The position numbers and the translations under genes were made by a program. A DNA stretch of 64,000 nt, taken from Peribolospora baueri. Taxonomy: Eukaryota > Basidiomycota > Peribolosporomycetes > Peribolosporales > Peribolosporaceae. Position 1 is the first letter of the stretch. The number at the start of each line of letters is the position of its first letter. The DNA lies in NCBI GenBank assembly GCA_029717555.1, contig JAMDHS010000032.1, positions 157,507 to 221,506 of the forward strand. The letters are read 5' to 3'. The notes beneath the pieces were generated by a model that was given only the letters and a program-made list of their open reading frames with translations, made no database searches and had not been told where the DNA came from. This document shows positions 54,301 through 62,497 of the stretch, one piece after another.

Positions 54301-57270
54301 ACCGGTGGGGTGCGTCGAGCCTACGGGGCTGGAGAACGACGAGTTGGCGAGTGGAGACGTGGCGCCCGAGTCGAGGCTAGTCATGCTGCCGAGACGAAGG
54401 CTGCGAAGGCCGGGACGCATTGGCGTAGGAGCGACTGGACTGGAGGTGGTTGTGGGCGAGGACAAGGAGGGAGAGGCGCCGGCGGAGTTCATCGTGCCTC
54501 TCATGGGAGTCTTGGCGGCCGCGGCCGACGCACGATCCTCGTTGGCTGCCGTGTGGACAGAAGCGGCGGCGTCGGACGAGGCGGCGGGCGTGGTGGACGT
54601 GAAAGGGGTGAGACCGAGTACCGGGTTCGGGTTCGGATTCAAGTTGGAAGACGTCCTAGCGGCCGACGCCGACGCGGGACCGCCGGCAGGCAAAGAAGAG
54701 GAAAAAGCAGACGGGGAAGAAGAGTTCCTCTCGATCGCCAATCCCGCAGCGTACTGAGCCTGGCTCCGAGCAAAACTCCAACCCTTGGCGGCGCCAGCCG
54801 GCAATTCCGACTCATCATCATCGACAGAGGAAGGAGGTCTAGCCAAGGGCGACGAGCGGCTGTGAACGGCGTTGTCGTCCTTGGCCTCCATTTTGGCGAT
54901 TCCGGGCGGGAGGAGAGGCGAGAGTGTGGGAGAGATGTACAAGCTCGCCGGTCGGGATTTGAGCCTGAGGGGCTTGGGCTGGAGGCTTAGCCTGCGGCTA
55001 TTCCTCCTACGCCGCTGCTCCTCGTCTTCGTCGTTCTCAGCTGTCGTCGAGGAAGACTCGGGGCGGCCGTCGGCGGCGGCCACCCCGCGACCCTCTGACG
55101 GGAGCGAGCGATGCGGCTGGACGGGGCTCGACTCCTCCTCTTCCTCTTCCTCAGCCAGCGTCTCCAGCCCTTCGGGACCGGCGTGGAGACCGTAGGACGA
55201 GGGCGAAGCGCCGGAGAGAGCTTGCATCTGGGCGTTACCGAAAGAGTCGAGACCGTCGCTGGGCGGGAGGGCATTGGGGGAGGAAAGCGGAGACGAGAAA
55301 GAACCGAGGGTCGAAGTGGCCACTCCGTTCGCACCGGCGGAGGGAGCGGAGGGAGGCGGTGGCGGACCGAGGGACATGCCGAGCGACGACCGACGGAGGC
55401 CGCCGCCATCACCGGCGTTGGTCGCGCCCGAGAGGGGCGCCAATCCGGCAATCTCGGCGAGAGGATCGAAAAAGGCTGCGCCGACGCCGCCGGGGGACGG
55501 CCTCTCGGGAACGTCGTCTCCGTGGACGCTGTCGAAATCGGGCAACACGACCGCGTCGCTGTTAGAGTCGGCCTCGCTCGGGTCCGACGACGACGACGTG
55601 TCGGCGAAACGGGGCAGCGGGGAGAGGGACCGGCTGCGCCGTTTGGTCGGGCGGGGCGAGGCGAGTAGACTAGCGTGCGGCGAGCCGGAAGGGGACAGGG
55701 CGGTGGAGAGGTGGCGCGGGAGGGGCGAGACGACGGCGGAGGGCGAAGGGAATCCGCCGCCGGCGGGAGCCGACAAAGGATGCGGCGGCAAAGGCGAGGT
55801 CGACCTGGACCTACCTTCGAGTGCCGCCAGCGCGCTCTCCCTGCCCGACCGATGGCCGGTATCGTCATTGTCGTCTTCGTCGTCGTCCCCGAGACCGAGA
55901 CTCTTCCAGTCCCAAGCCGTCGGAGCGCCGCTGGCAGTAGCAGCAGCAGCGGTCGAAGGACCAGCCTCGGCGCCGCTGCCGCTGCCGCTGCCGAATGGAT
56001 GCGAAGAGTTGGACATACTGTTGCCGGCGCCGTAGCTCAGCCTCCTAAACCCGCTCCGACGGTCGGCGCCGGAGGAAGCGGGCGCAGAAGCGAGGGGTGC
56101 GGAAGAAGCGGAAGGGACGACGCCGACGCCGCCCATGATCTCCATGCTCTCCCGTCGGGTGGCCACGCTCGTCCGTCGGACGTGGCGAGAAGACCGGCGA
56201 GTGTGCTTGTTCGGCGCGCCGTCCGCCGGTTCCGATGATGGTGGAGCGACGCTCGTGGTAGAGCTTGGGGGCGGGAAGGTGAAGAGACTCGCGCTCCACG
56301 GTCGCACGCGGGGCGAGCCCGGAGGGTTGGCGGACGTCTCGTCGACGGGGTCCGGCCGCTGCTGCTCCCGGTGTTGCCGAGCGCCAAGGGCGGTCATCTG
56401 CCCGTCGACGGCCTCAGGGACCATCTCGACGGTCTTGCCGCCGGGTGGACTGGTGAGAGGGCCGTCAACGGCCGTGGGAGCCTGACCGTGGAGGCCGACG
56501 ATGCTGACTGGGCGGACGCGCGTGCCGGCGGAGTGGCCGGTAAAGGCGTGCATGCCGGAGCGCGACGCGGAGCGAGAGTGGGAACGGCCGTGAGTGGGGC
56601 CAGCGAAGCTTAGCGGCCGAACGGAGGGTGCTGTAGAGGTCGAGGGGACGGAGGCCGACGACGAGGCGATGGGGATGGAGATCGAGCTCGTCCTCGAGTG
56701 GCCGCGAGCGTGTCCGGAACCGGCGGCGCCGCGACTCGGCATGCGTGCGTGGGTGCGACTCGCGCTCCGAGAGTGGGTGCGAACATGGGAGTAATTGGTG
56801 GAGGTAGCGGCGACAGCGACAGCGACGGCGGCGGCCGCGGCGGAAGAGGAACCAAGGACGAGGCTGGAGCGCTTGGTTTCCATCGTCGTCGACGACAGCC
56901 GGCGCGAGGCACGGAGCGCGGCGGCGGCCGAAGGGGCGATCGCTGGAGAGGCAGCCTCCTGGGACGAGGTGGAACTCGCCTTGCGTTTGTGGGTCGCTCC
57001 ACCGCCAGAGGCGGCGAGCGCGGCCTGACGGGCGCGGAAAGACTTGAGCTGCGGGGAGAAGGGGCGAGAGAACGGTGGACGAGGCTCAGTCAGCGGTAGG
57101 GTGACAGTGGTCGAGCCACTTCCTTTCATGCGCTTCACGAGGGCTCGGCCACTCACCTTCTTCTTCGCGGCGGCCAGCTTATCCTCCTTCCTCCTCTGTT
57201 CCTCCCGCTGGCGCTGGAGGAAGGTCGAGTCGGCCTCAGCGGGCGATTCGCGCGGCGGGAGCGTAGACAT
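51307..57270 (-). CDS. Giant coiled-coil, Ser/Ala-rich orphan protein (1,951 aa)
   Basis: Two exons (minus): 57157-57270 and 51307-57048; the 108-nt intron (GTGAGT ... CCGCAG) is a multiple of three and open, so retention would add 36 residues. The first exon encodes a charged helix (LQRQREEQRRKEDKLAAAKKK). Residues 50-1050 are disordered, Ser/Pro/Ala-rich, with many RRSS/RRLS-type sites. A long coiled coil follows (about 1080-1300: EREKRELEAALASAN, LRKQVERLTGELASQAER, ELEETKQALEEAEMERDSLRED). Beyond it is a Gln-rich run and an acidic, disordered C-terminus. No enzymatic domain, membrane segment or signal peptide is seen. A scaffold, cortical or septin/polarity role is possible but not shown. 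I do not recognise an orthologue. Strong GC bias leaves long antisense frames over it; these are shadows. Confidence 0.72.
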   Translation of the reverse strand: MSTLPPRESPAEADSTFLQRQREEQRRKEDKLAAAKKKVSGRALVKRMKGSGSTTVTLPLTEPRPPFSRPFSPQLKSFRARQAALAASGGGATHKRKASSTSSQEAASPAIAPSAAAALRASRRLSSTTMETKRSSLVLGSSSAAAAAVAVAVAATSTNYSHVRTHSRSASRTHARMPSRGAAGSGHARGHSRTSSISIPIASSSASVPSTSTAPSVRPLSFAGPTHGRSHSRSASRSGMHAFTGHSAGTRVRPVSIVGLHGQAPTAVDGPLTSPPGGKTVEMVPEAVDGQMTALGARQHREQQRPDPVDETSANPPGSPRVRPWSASLFTFPPPSSTTSVAPPSSEPADGAPNKHTRRSSRHVRRTSVATRRESMEIMGGVGVVPSASSAPLASAPASSGADRRSGFRRLSYGAGNSMSNSSHPFGSGSGSGAEAGPSTAAAATASGAPTAWDWKSLGLGDDDEDDNDDTGHRSGRESALAALEGRSRSTSPLPPHPLSAPAGGGFPSPSAVVSPLPRHLSTALSPSGSPHASLLASPRPTKRRSRSLSPLPRFADTSSSSDPSEADSNSDAVVLPDFDSVHGDDVPERPSPGGVGAAFFDPLAEIAGLAPLSGATNAGDGGGLRRSSLGMSLGPPPPPSAPSAGANGVATSTLGSFSSPLSSPNALPPSDGLDSFGNAQMQALSGASPSSYGLHAGPEGLETLAEEEEEEESSPVQPHRSLPSEGRGVAAADGRPESSSTTAENDEDEEQRRRRNSRRLSLQPKPLRLKSRPASLYISPTLSPLLPPGIAKMEAKDDNAVHSRSSPLARPPSSVDDDESELPAGAAKGWSFARSQAQYAAGLAIERNSSSPSAFSSSLPAGGPASASAARTSSNLNPNPNPVLGLTPFTSTTPAASSDAAASVHTAANEDRASAAAAKTPMRGTMNSAGASPSLSSPTTTSSPVAPTPMRPGLRSLRLGSMTSLDSGATSPLANSSFSSPVGSTHPTGPHSASLSTPRRNMFGSSPNTPSFSPGHAGPGPGSAGTPTRKSSISYHKSTGDSVDDSRSSAETDRSNSSVSFSLAVTTPTAAASAAAAAAVAREREQRANVEREKRELEAALASANASNAVSSSALANAQARADRDASELAALRKQVERLTGELASQAERAAAEYAELERWSQEEKELAMRSLEELEMERDVLVAAATESGESEQAELAAVKSELEETKQALEEAEMERDSLREDVEGWRGRVKDLEEKVQREKLRGDDEERLVGVAKRRIDDLARRLRDEAGLDVEPSETDITGHADILRSPILEAKFGDSPPFQALNGGNDGVVGVIEAVDAPTATAPPPQTVQLLADMRQQIFTLAASLEKEREAHEQTKAEVVRVVEENVRLDSHLRRRLQATEGADETVPVSSQEHHPHLVFAADSKGAATAREDEDEETRRRHVFAYDSSVGSVNCRSSMSASLGSFSRSSATTVEEGGATDVEDSSAAAARPAFPAAVGAGDLLRLIDNDLAKTSFDNVLSPSPPPSASAATFGLGPLHTLEEAEEEDDGEEAKETEQEKGQQQEQEQQEQKRDDVARLHPPSLAAESYPATPELERDETHGSLGSAQAPTEKARPSSLQLQVSNHTAADGEQQQQQQHLQQQRQQQQQHSNSSSDSSISSPVGSPGGGQTLEIVDATSQQATQHRHTQSFVRQWRFPRGPVTPSPAKLVFDDGGEDFFGLNLHITAEKVPPVEVRESSLDLPPFVVDEASAEEEEGQTVEYDEGVMDVAASPASSSVFPSPRSSVGFGRQAWGSVRSPVPPVARSARSHAQYGSGSSATSLPAPASSVVSPAAAGRTLSRLSLQNIGSFVGSYFSTGAVTPTSSSGMGMGVAAAASVAANAAGAASRLCNGEQEEDRQMSGNWVLSRMGEFEQRDHQRLLANAATAAATAKVPMRIGVGAPLSPMSVPTPDPSPLPTTAWRPKAFVRRDDQPPPFAAPLGRLDFRGATGCECRGALIEL
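52350..52420 (-). repeat. CAG/CAA repeat coding a glutamine-rich tract
   Basis: CTG/TTG units on the + strand give runs of Gln broken by His and Leu on the minus strand, in the C-terminal part of the 1,951-aa protein. Confidence 0.85.
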
Positions 57271-60200
57271 GGTGGGCGTGGCAGACGTCGGCGTCGGCGA
57301 GGCAAGTGGGAGCAGTGGGAGGATTGGGGGCCGTAGCCAAGGTCAAGATGAGGGCGGACCTGCGCAAGGAGGGAAGGGAGGGAAGGGAGAGACACGAGGC
57401 TATCGAAGTCGGTGCAGCTGCGCTTCGAGCGAGCGACGACGACGTTCCGACGGCCGGAAGGAGAGGAGAGGGGAAGAGAGACGAGAGAGAGAGAGGCGGC
57501 GGTGCAGCGACGACGACGACGACGACGTTGGCGCAAAAAGTGCAAGTCGAACGCCGAGACGAGGCGTATGCGTCGAAGGTGCGGCCGGGCGGGGTCAGGG
57601 ACGTGAGGAAAGGGAAGAAGATGTTAATGCCGCTTCGCTGTCCCTGGCTATCCTTGGGGCGGTCGTCGCGCTGGGAGCGTGGGGCGTGGGGGGTTGGAAG
57701 TTGAGAGAGCGTGGACGCGTCGAGGGAGCGGATGGGAGGGTTAGCGGATGGGACGAAAGGAAAGTGGGTTGGAAGGGAGGGAGGGGGTTGCCGACGAGGA
57801 CGGCGAGGAGACGACGAGCGAGCACGGCTGGGCTGGTGGTGGAGCGGGAGAGAAGAAGAGAAGGGCGCGGGTGATGGTGATGGATGTGAGAGAGAGAGAC
57901 AAGGACGAGCGTGCGGAGGCTGACTTGGCTGGGCGAGGGCGAGGGCGTGGCCGGAGGCACTGCCAAGCGAGGGGCCACGCTCACAACGACTGCGGCAATG
58001 CCAGCGCGCCGCGCACCGGGTCGTCGGCCGGCGGCAGGCGGAGGGCAAGGCAAGCAGGCAAGCAAGGCAAGGAAGAGACAGACAGAGACGGGCCGCTGCG
58101 GCGGCGCACGTGACCGCGTTTGCCCATGCCCATGCCCATATGCGCATGAACGGGCGACCTATTTAAGAAGCAACTGGATTTGATTTCGCGAGCGCATCAA
58201 AAGGACATTTCAAAGTCGCATCAAGGCAGGGGGATTATTATTTGATAGCTTAACTCCTATGTTATGCGCAGTATTAGGTGTGACAGCCAGACAGACGCCC
58301 GACGAGCCACAGACGAAGGACGATGGGAGCACGGCCGACGGATGGATGAGAGAGAGAGAGACAGTCAGAGATAGAAGAGAACGGACGACGGCTGTCTACA
58401 TGTACGGCTGCGAGCGAGCGTCGGCGGCCTTCTTTATTACATGTTCTCTTTCCCGTCGGCATTCCTCCTTCCGGCGGAGGCAGGGAGGGATGAAGGAAGG
58501 GAAGGGTCGGATCGCCGGCCGACTCGACGGGGACAAGGAAGACAAGGAAGGAGCGAAGGAACGTCGAGCAGGGAGGGAGGGAGGGACCCGGTTACCGGCG
58601 ACGACGAGCGCGGAAAGGAAAGGAAAAAGGGTGTCAGAAATCAGGGTCACGTAAGTACGGGCGCGGGTGACGGCGCACGACCATCACGTCTTAGAATAGA
58701 ACAGAAGGACAGAAGGACAGAAGGCGGACGTGGCAGAGAAGAGAAGAGAAGGACAGCTGGCGTCCGTGCGTTCGTTCTTCCGTTCAATCGCGCGGAAGAG
58801 AAGAGAAGAGAAGCCGGAGGGGGCGACGATGAATCGGGCGTAGGAGGCGGAGGAGGAGGTTTGGGAACGTTCTCAAGGCCGTCTGGTCTCAGCGGGGTCT
58901 ACCTACGCGCCTAGTCTCGCTTTTCCTTCCCTCCCTCGCTGACGATGACGAGGCGGCGAGCTCAGCCTAGCTGCAGAGTGAGCGAGCTGTATGAGACGCC
59001 CATGGTTTGTTTCCTTTCAGTTTCGCCCTTCTTCACCGGTCTATCCATGGTCGATGAGCGTACACAGACAGACAGACAGACGTAGGATGGCAGGAAAAGA
59101 GAAAAGCTGCGATGCGATTCTGCCTGCCCTAATTAGGTGGAGGAACCGAGGTGGAGCTGGACGGAGAGGAGACGAGTAGAGGAGCGACGGGCGACCGCCG
59201 GCCGCGTCTTCGGGCTGAGTCCGTCCGTGGCGTTTTGAGATCGTCCGTCGATCCGTCGCCGTCGATCCGCTCAGGTGCGTTCCTTCATCCGTCGTCGTCG
59301 TAGTCGTCGTCGTCGTCATTGTCCAACCTCGCGCGAGACCGTCGTGACGATCGATGGCTGCAGTGCCCCCCTCGGGATGGTCAGCAAGGCGTCCCCGTCC
59401 CTGTCGGACGGGCACGCGCGATCTGGAACCGAGCAAATCACGTCCGCTTGCGATTCCTTTCTTTCTTTCTTTCTTCCCTTTGTCTCTTTTTCTGGCACCC
59501 ACCCGCTGGCGTCGACCTTAGACCCGGCCCATGCTGAGCTACGCACAACCCGAGGGCGTTAGTGTGTCTGTGTAACCCTAATAACTCGCTCCCGTCTCGC
59601 GCCCGTCCCGTCTCTCCCTCGCCCCGGTTGCCAGTGACTGCGGCAGGTCAGGCGCAGGAGTGGTGTCGCCACTCGAGCGTCGTCGACCGCAGCAACAGCC
59701 GCAGCACGGCGTCCGTCAGTTAGCGTGGCCCAGGCGGGGCGCCGAGCGAGACGAGAGTGACCCGCTTTCCGCCTTGCTTACCTCGCTCGCCATCCGCCCA
59801 TCGCCCGTCTCCCGTCGTCGCCCATCCATCTCTCCCATCTCCATCCATCCATCCTCCATCTTCCCTTAACCTCTCTGACGCTCCTTTCTTCCTTCCCTCC
59901 TACTCACCCTCCTTCTCATATACCTATCCACCGCCCTCCTCCAAGGGCGCGTGCCGCTCGCTACCCACCCCCGCCCTCGCCGCGACGCCTTGCTTTTGTT
60001 TACAGTACCCCTCCCCCCGTCCTCTCGCCCGCTTCTCGACAAATACTCACTCACCTAATCCGCCCTCGCTCCTTTCCCCGCCCATCACCCTCCGCCCCTC
60101 TCTTCGCCTCCCCACCCTTTCCAGCTCGCCAGCCTCTTCTTGGAACGGCGACGGGAACGAACGACGACCGCCCCCTTCCTTCTTCATTCTTTTTCACCGA

Positions 60201-60385
60201 GGTGATCACCGTGCTCGTTTAGTCTGTCCATCCTCGTCCAACGGCCTACTTTCTCCTTTCTCCGTTTCCCCCTGCCAGGCTGCGCCGGTGGATACACGCT
60301 CGCTACCTCCATTCACCTTCCCTTCTCCCGTTGCCCTTTCGGATTGGCCCCAGTCTGAGACTACGTCTCCACCCCGCTCCCTCCC
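57271..60385. promoter_or_regulatory. Long divergent intergenic region between the coiled-coil orphan and the membrane protein
   Basis: 3.1 kb without a supportable gene. One CACGTG core at 58107-58112 (minus strand GGTCACGTGC). A less GC-rich patch at about 58160-58275 contains TATTTAAG and AATTA-like strings. A (CTTT)n run lies near 59455-59480. The stretch 59760-60385 is strongly pyrimidine-rich (CCATCC, CTCCC) and looks like the leader of the membrane protein gene. Confidence 0.5.
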
Positions 60386-62497
60386 ATGCCCCCACCCTCC
60401 AACCAGCGCGTAAGCTTTGCGCCGGCTCATGGCCCCTCGGGCTCTAACGGCTCCCTCTCCACCTCTCGCTCCGCCTTCGGCCCTGACCGACCAGAAAGCA
60501 CGTTCGACTACTACTTCTACGACCCCGACGACCTCACCTCCTCGGATCCCCGCAGACGCAGCCTTGCCCGCAAGAGCCTCATGATGCAGAACAAGCGTAA
60601 AAGCATGCTTGCCGCCGCCAACGCCGAGTACGCCGGCGGCGCCGGTGGCCGCAAGGCCCAGGCCGCCTCTGGCCCACGGCCTCGTGACCGTAGGAGTATG
60701 GCCTTTACCAACACCACCAACGGCGGTGGGAACAGGGACAGCGCCGCCTTCGGCCTCGGCCTCGGCATGCTTGGCGGCGGCGAATCGGACGACGACGATG
60801 ACGCTTCCTCCTTCGTCTCTGATCCCACCGACGACAACGACGCCAGACGTCCTCCGCCTTCCTCTTCTTTACACGCGCCCCCGGATCGCGACCGCCCCGA
60901 CAGCGTTCTGGTGCGCCAAATCGGCTCGCGACCGCCCGATAACGTGAGCCAGAACCCGCCATCGCTTAAGCTCGCCGGCCTAAAGAGCCTCGGCAGAGGT
61001 GGCGGCGGCTCCCCGTCACCGACCGGGCCCGCCGTCACCGTCGACGAGCCCTCGCCCACTAGGGGTCCCAGTGGCGAACGGGGCAGGAACACCAGCCCGT
61101 TCGCCGATCCGCCGTCCTACGGCAGTCCGCCTCGAGGTCCTAGAGGGTTTGACGACGCCGGCGCCGGTCCTCGCAGCCCTGTCGGTCCTCACAGCCCTCG
61201 CACCGCTGCTCTCCACTCGCAGCTCGGCCTCGGATCGGACGCCAACGGTTCTCCCCGCAACGGCCCTTATCCTCCTCCCTCTCCCGGTCCTCCCGGTACG
61301 CCGGCAAGCTGGAACCTGCCCAGCCCTTCGGCGCCCCAGGCCATCGTACCCGAACGACCGCTCGGAGGCGGCAAAGGGCCTCCCCCGTCGCGCCTGTCCC
61401 CCGAATCGGCAGCGCGCGGCAGGGAGGACAACAGCGAGGCGCCTGGAGGCTACCCTCCTCGCGGGCCTCCCGGCGGGCCGTCTCGCGGGCCGTCTGACAG
61501 GCCCATCCGAGCCCCTCCACCGGCGGCCTTGAGGATCCCTCCGGCCGGTCAGAACGCTCGCCCGGTGAATGGCCCTCCGTCGCCTTACGGCCCCCCGAAT
61601 GGAGGACCCCCTTCACCTTATGGCCCCCCAGGCGGACCGGGTGGGCCAGGCGGTCGAGGGCCTTACCCTGGCAGCCCCGGCGGACGTCCGGGAGGAGGCC
61701 CGCCGGGTAGTCCGGGAGGTCCGGGAAGCCCGATGCCGGAACGCGTGCCTCGTCCGCCAAAGGCGGCGATGCTTGAACCACCCTGCGGACCCAACGGCGA
61801 AAAGAAGTCTTTCTCCGATTCGCCCGGCCCGACGGAGCGGGCGAGGACGAACCCGAACCGGGCGAGCATGTTTTCGCTGTCGGGCAGACCGAGGAACGCG
61901 TGGAGGAAGAGCGTCGCTTGGTTGACTGGCAAAGGAGGAGGTGGCGTGCCTAGCCCTGGCATGATGGTGGGAGGGAGGGAACCCGAGCAGCCGCGCGAGA
62001 GGGGCCCAGGTGTGTTGAGGAGCGGGCAGGAGAAGGAGGACGACGAGTTTTGGAGGAGGTTCAGTATCGCGGGCCACGTTCAAGAGAGGGAAGCTGCTTC
62101 TGACAACCGTCGTAACTGGCTCCGGACAAACATGTCCAAGCAGAAAAAGCTGTCCATTGTCGGCTTTATCATCGGCTTTGTCATCATCATCATCGTCGTC
62201 GTCGTCTTGAGCTATCACTTCACCCACGAGACCAACACGTCGGATCAAGCGCCTGGCACGATCGGTGGGCCCAAGAAGGCCGCCGGCGAGAGGAGGACGG
62301 ACGAGGACGCCCTCCTCGTCGCCGCACAACTTCCAACGCCTGCTCCGTCCGTGTCATCGTCGTCAGCCGGCGACGGCGACAGCGACAGGCTAGCGATCGA
62401 GCGCATCGTCGTCGCCGCTGCCGAACCTCCGATCGCGGCGCGCTCGTTGGTTTCGACGAGAGCGGGCCACCGACGTAGAGTTCCAAAGATGTTCTGA
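60386..62497 (+). CDS. Single-pass membrane protein with long Pro/Gly-rich N-terminal region, function unknown
   Basis: One exon, 703 aa from the ATG at 60386. The N-terminus has an acidic/aromatic motif FDYYFYDPDD followed by RRRSLARKSLMMQNKRKSML, a basic Ser stretch. Residues about 180-470 are Pro/Gly-rich (PPGGPGGPGGRGPYP and similar) and disordered. A charged segment (RNAWRKSVAWLTGKG) precedes one strong hydrophobic helix near 592-612 (GFIIGFVIIIIVVVVLSY), preceded by MSKQKK. The basic side faces the N-terminus, so an N-in, C-out orientation is expected, with about 90 residues outside or luminal. No signal peptide. Resembles fungal plasma-membrane or septum anchors in layout only; I do not recognise the family. 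Confidence 0.75.
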   Translation: MPPPSNQRVSFAPAHGPSGSNGSLSTSRSAFGPDRPESTFDYYFYDPDDLTSSDPRRRSLARKSLMMQNKRKSMLAAANAEYAGGAGGRKAQAASGPRPRDRRSMAFTNTTNGGGNRDSAAFGLGLGMLGGGESDDDDDASSFVSDPTDDNDARRPPPSSSLHAPPDRDRPDSVLVRQIGSRPPDNVSQNPPSLKLAGLKSLGRGGGGSPSPTGPAVTVDEPSPTRGPSGERGRNTSPFADPPSYGSPPRGPRGFDDAGAGPRSPVGPHSPRTAALHSQLGLGSDANGSPRNGPYPPPSPGPPGTPASWNLPSPSAPQAIVPERPLGGGKGPPPSRLSPESAARGREDNSEAPGGYPPRGPPGGPSRGPSDRPIRAPPPAALRIPPAGQNARPVNGPPSPYGPPNGGPPSPYGPPGGPGGPGGRGPYPGSPGGRPGGGPPGSPGGPGSPMPERVPRPPKAAMLEPPCGPNGEKKSFSDSPGPTERARTNPNRASMFSLSGRPRNAWRKSVAWLTGKGGGGVPSPGMMVGGREPEQPRERGPGVLRSGQEKEDDEFWRRFSIAGHVQEREAASDNRRNWLRTNMSKQKKLSIVGFIIGFVIIIIVVVVLSYHFTHETNTSDQAPGTIGGPKKAAGERRTDEDALLVAAQLPTPAPSVSSSSAGDGDSDRLAIERIVVAAAEPPIAARSLVSTRAGHRRRVPKMF

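Noticed and set aside
54160-54990. Long + strand frame opposite the 1,951-aa gene
   Set aside because: Gly/Arg-rich shadow of a GC-rich coding strand; the minus-strand frame has the coiled coil and an intact 5.7-kb reading frame.
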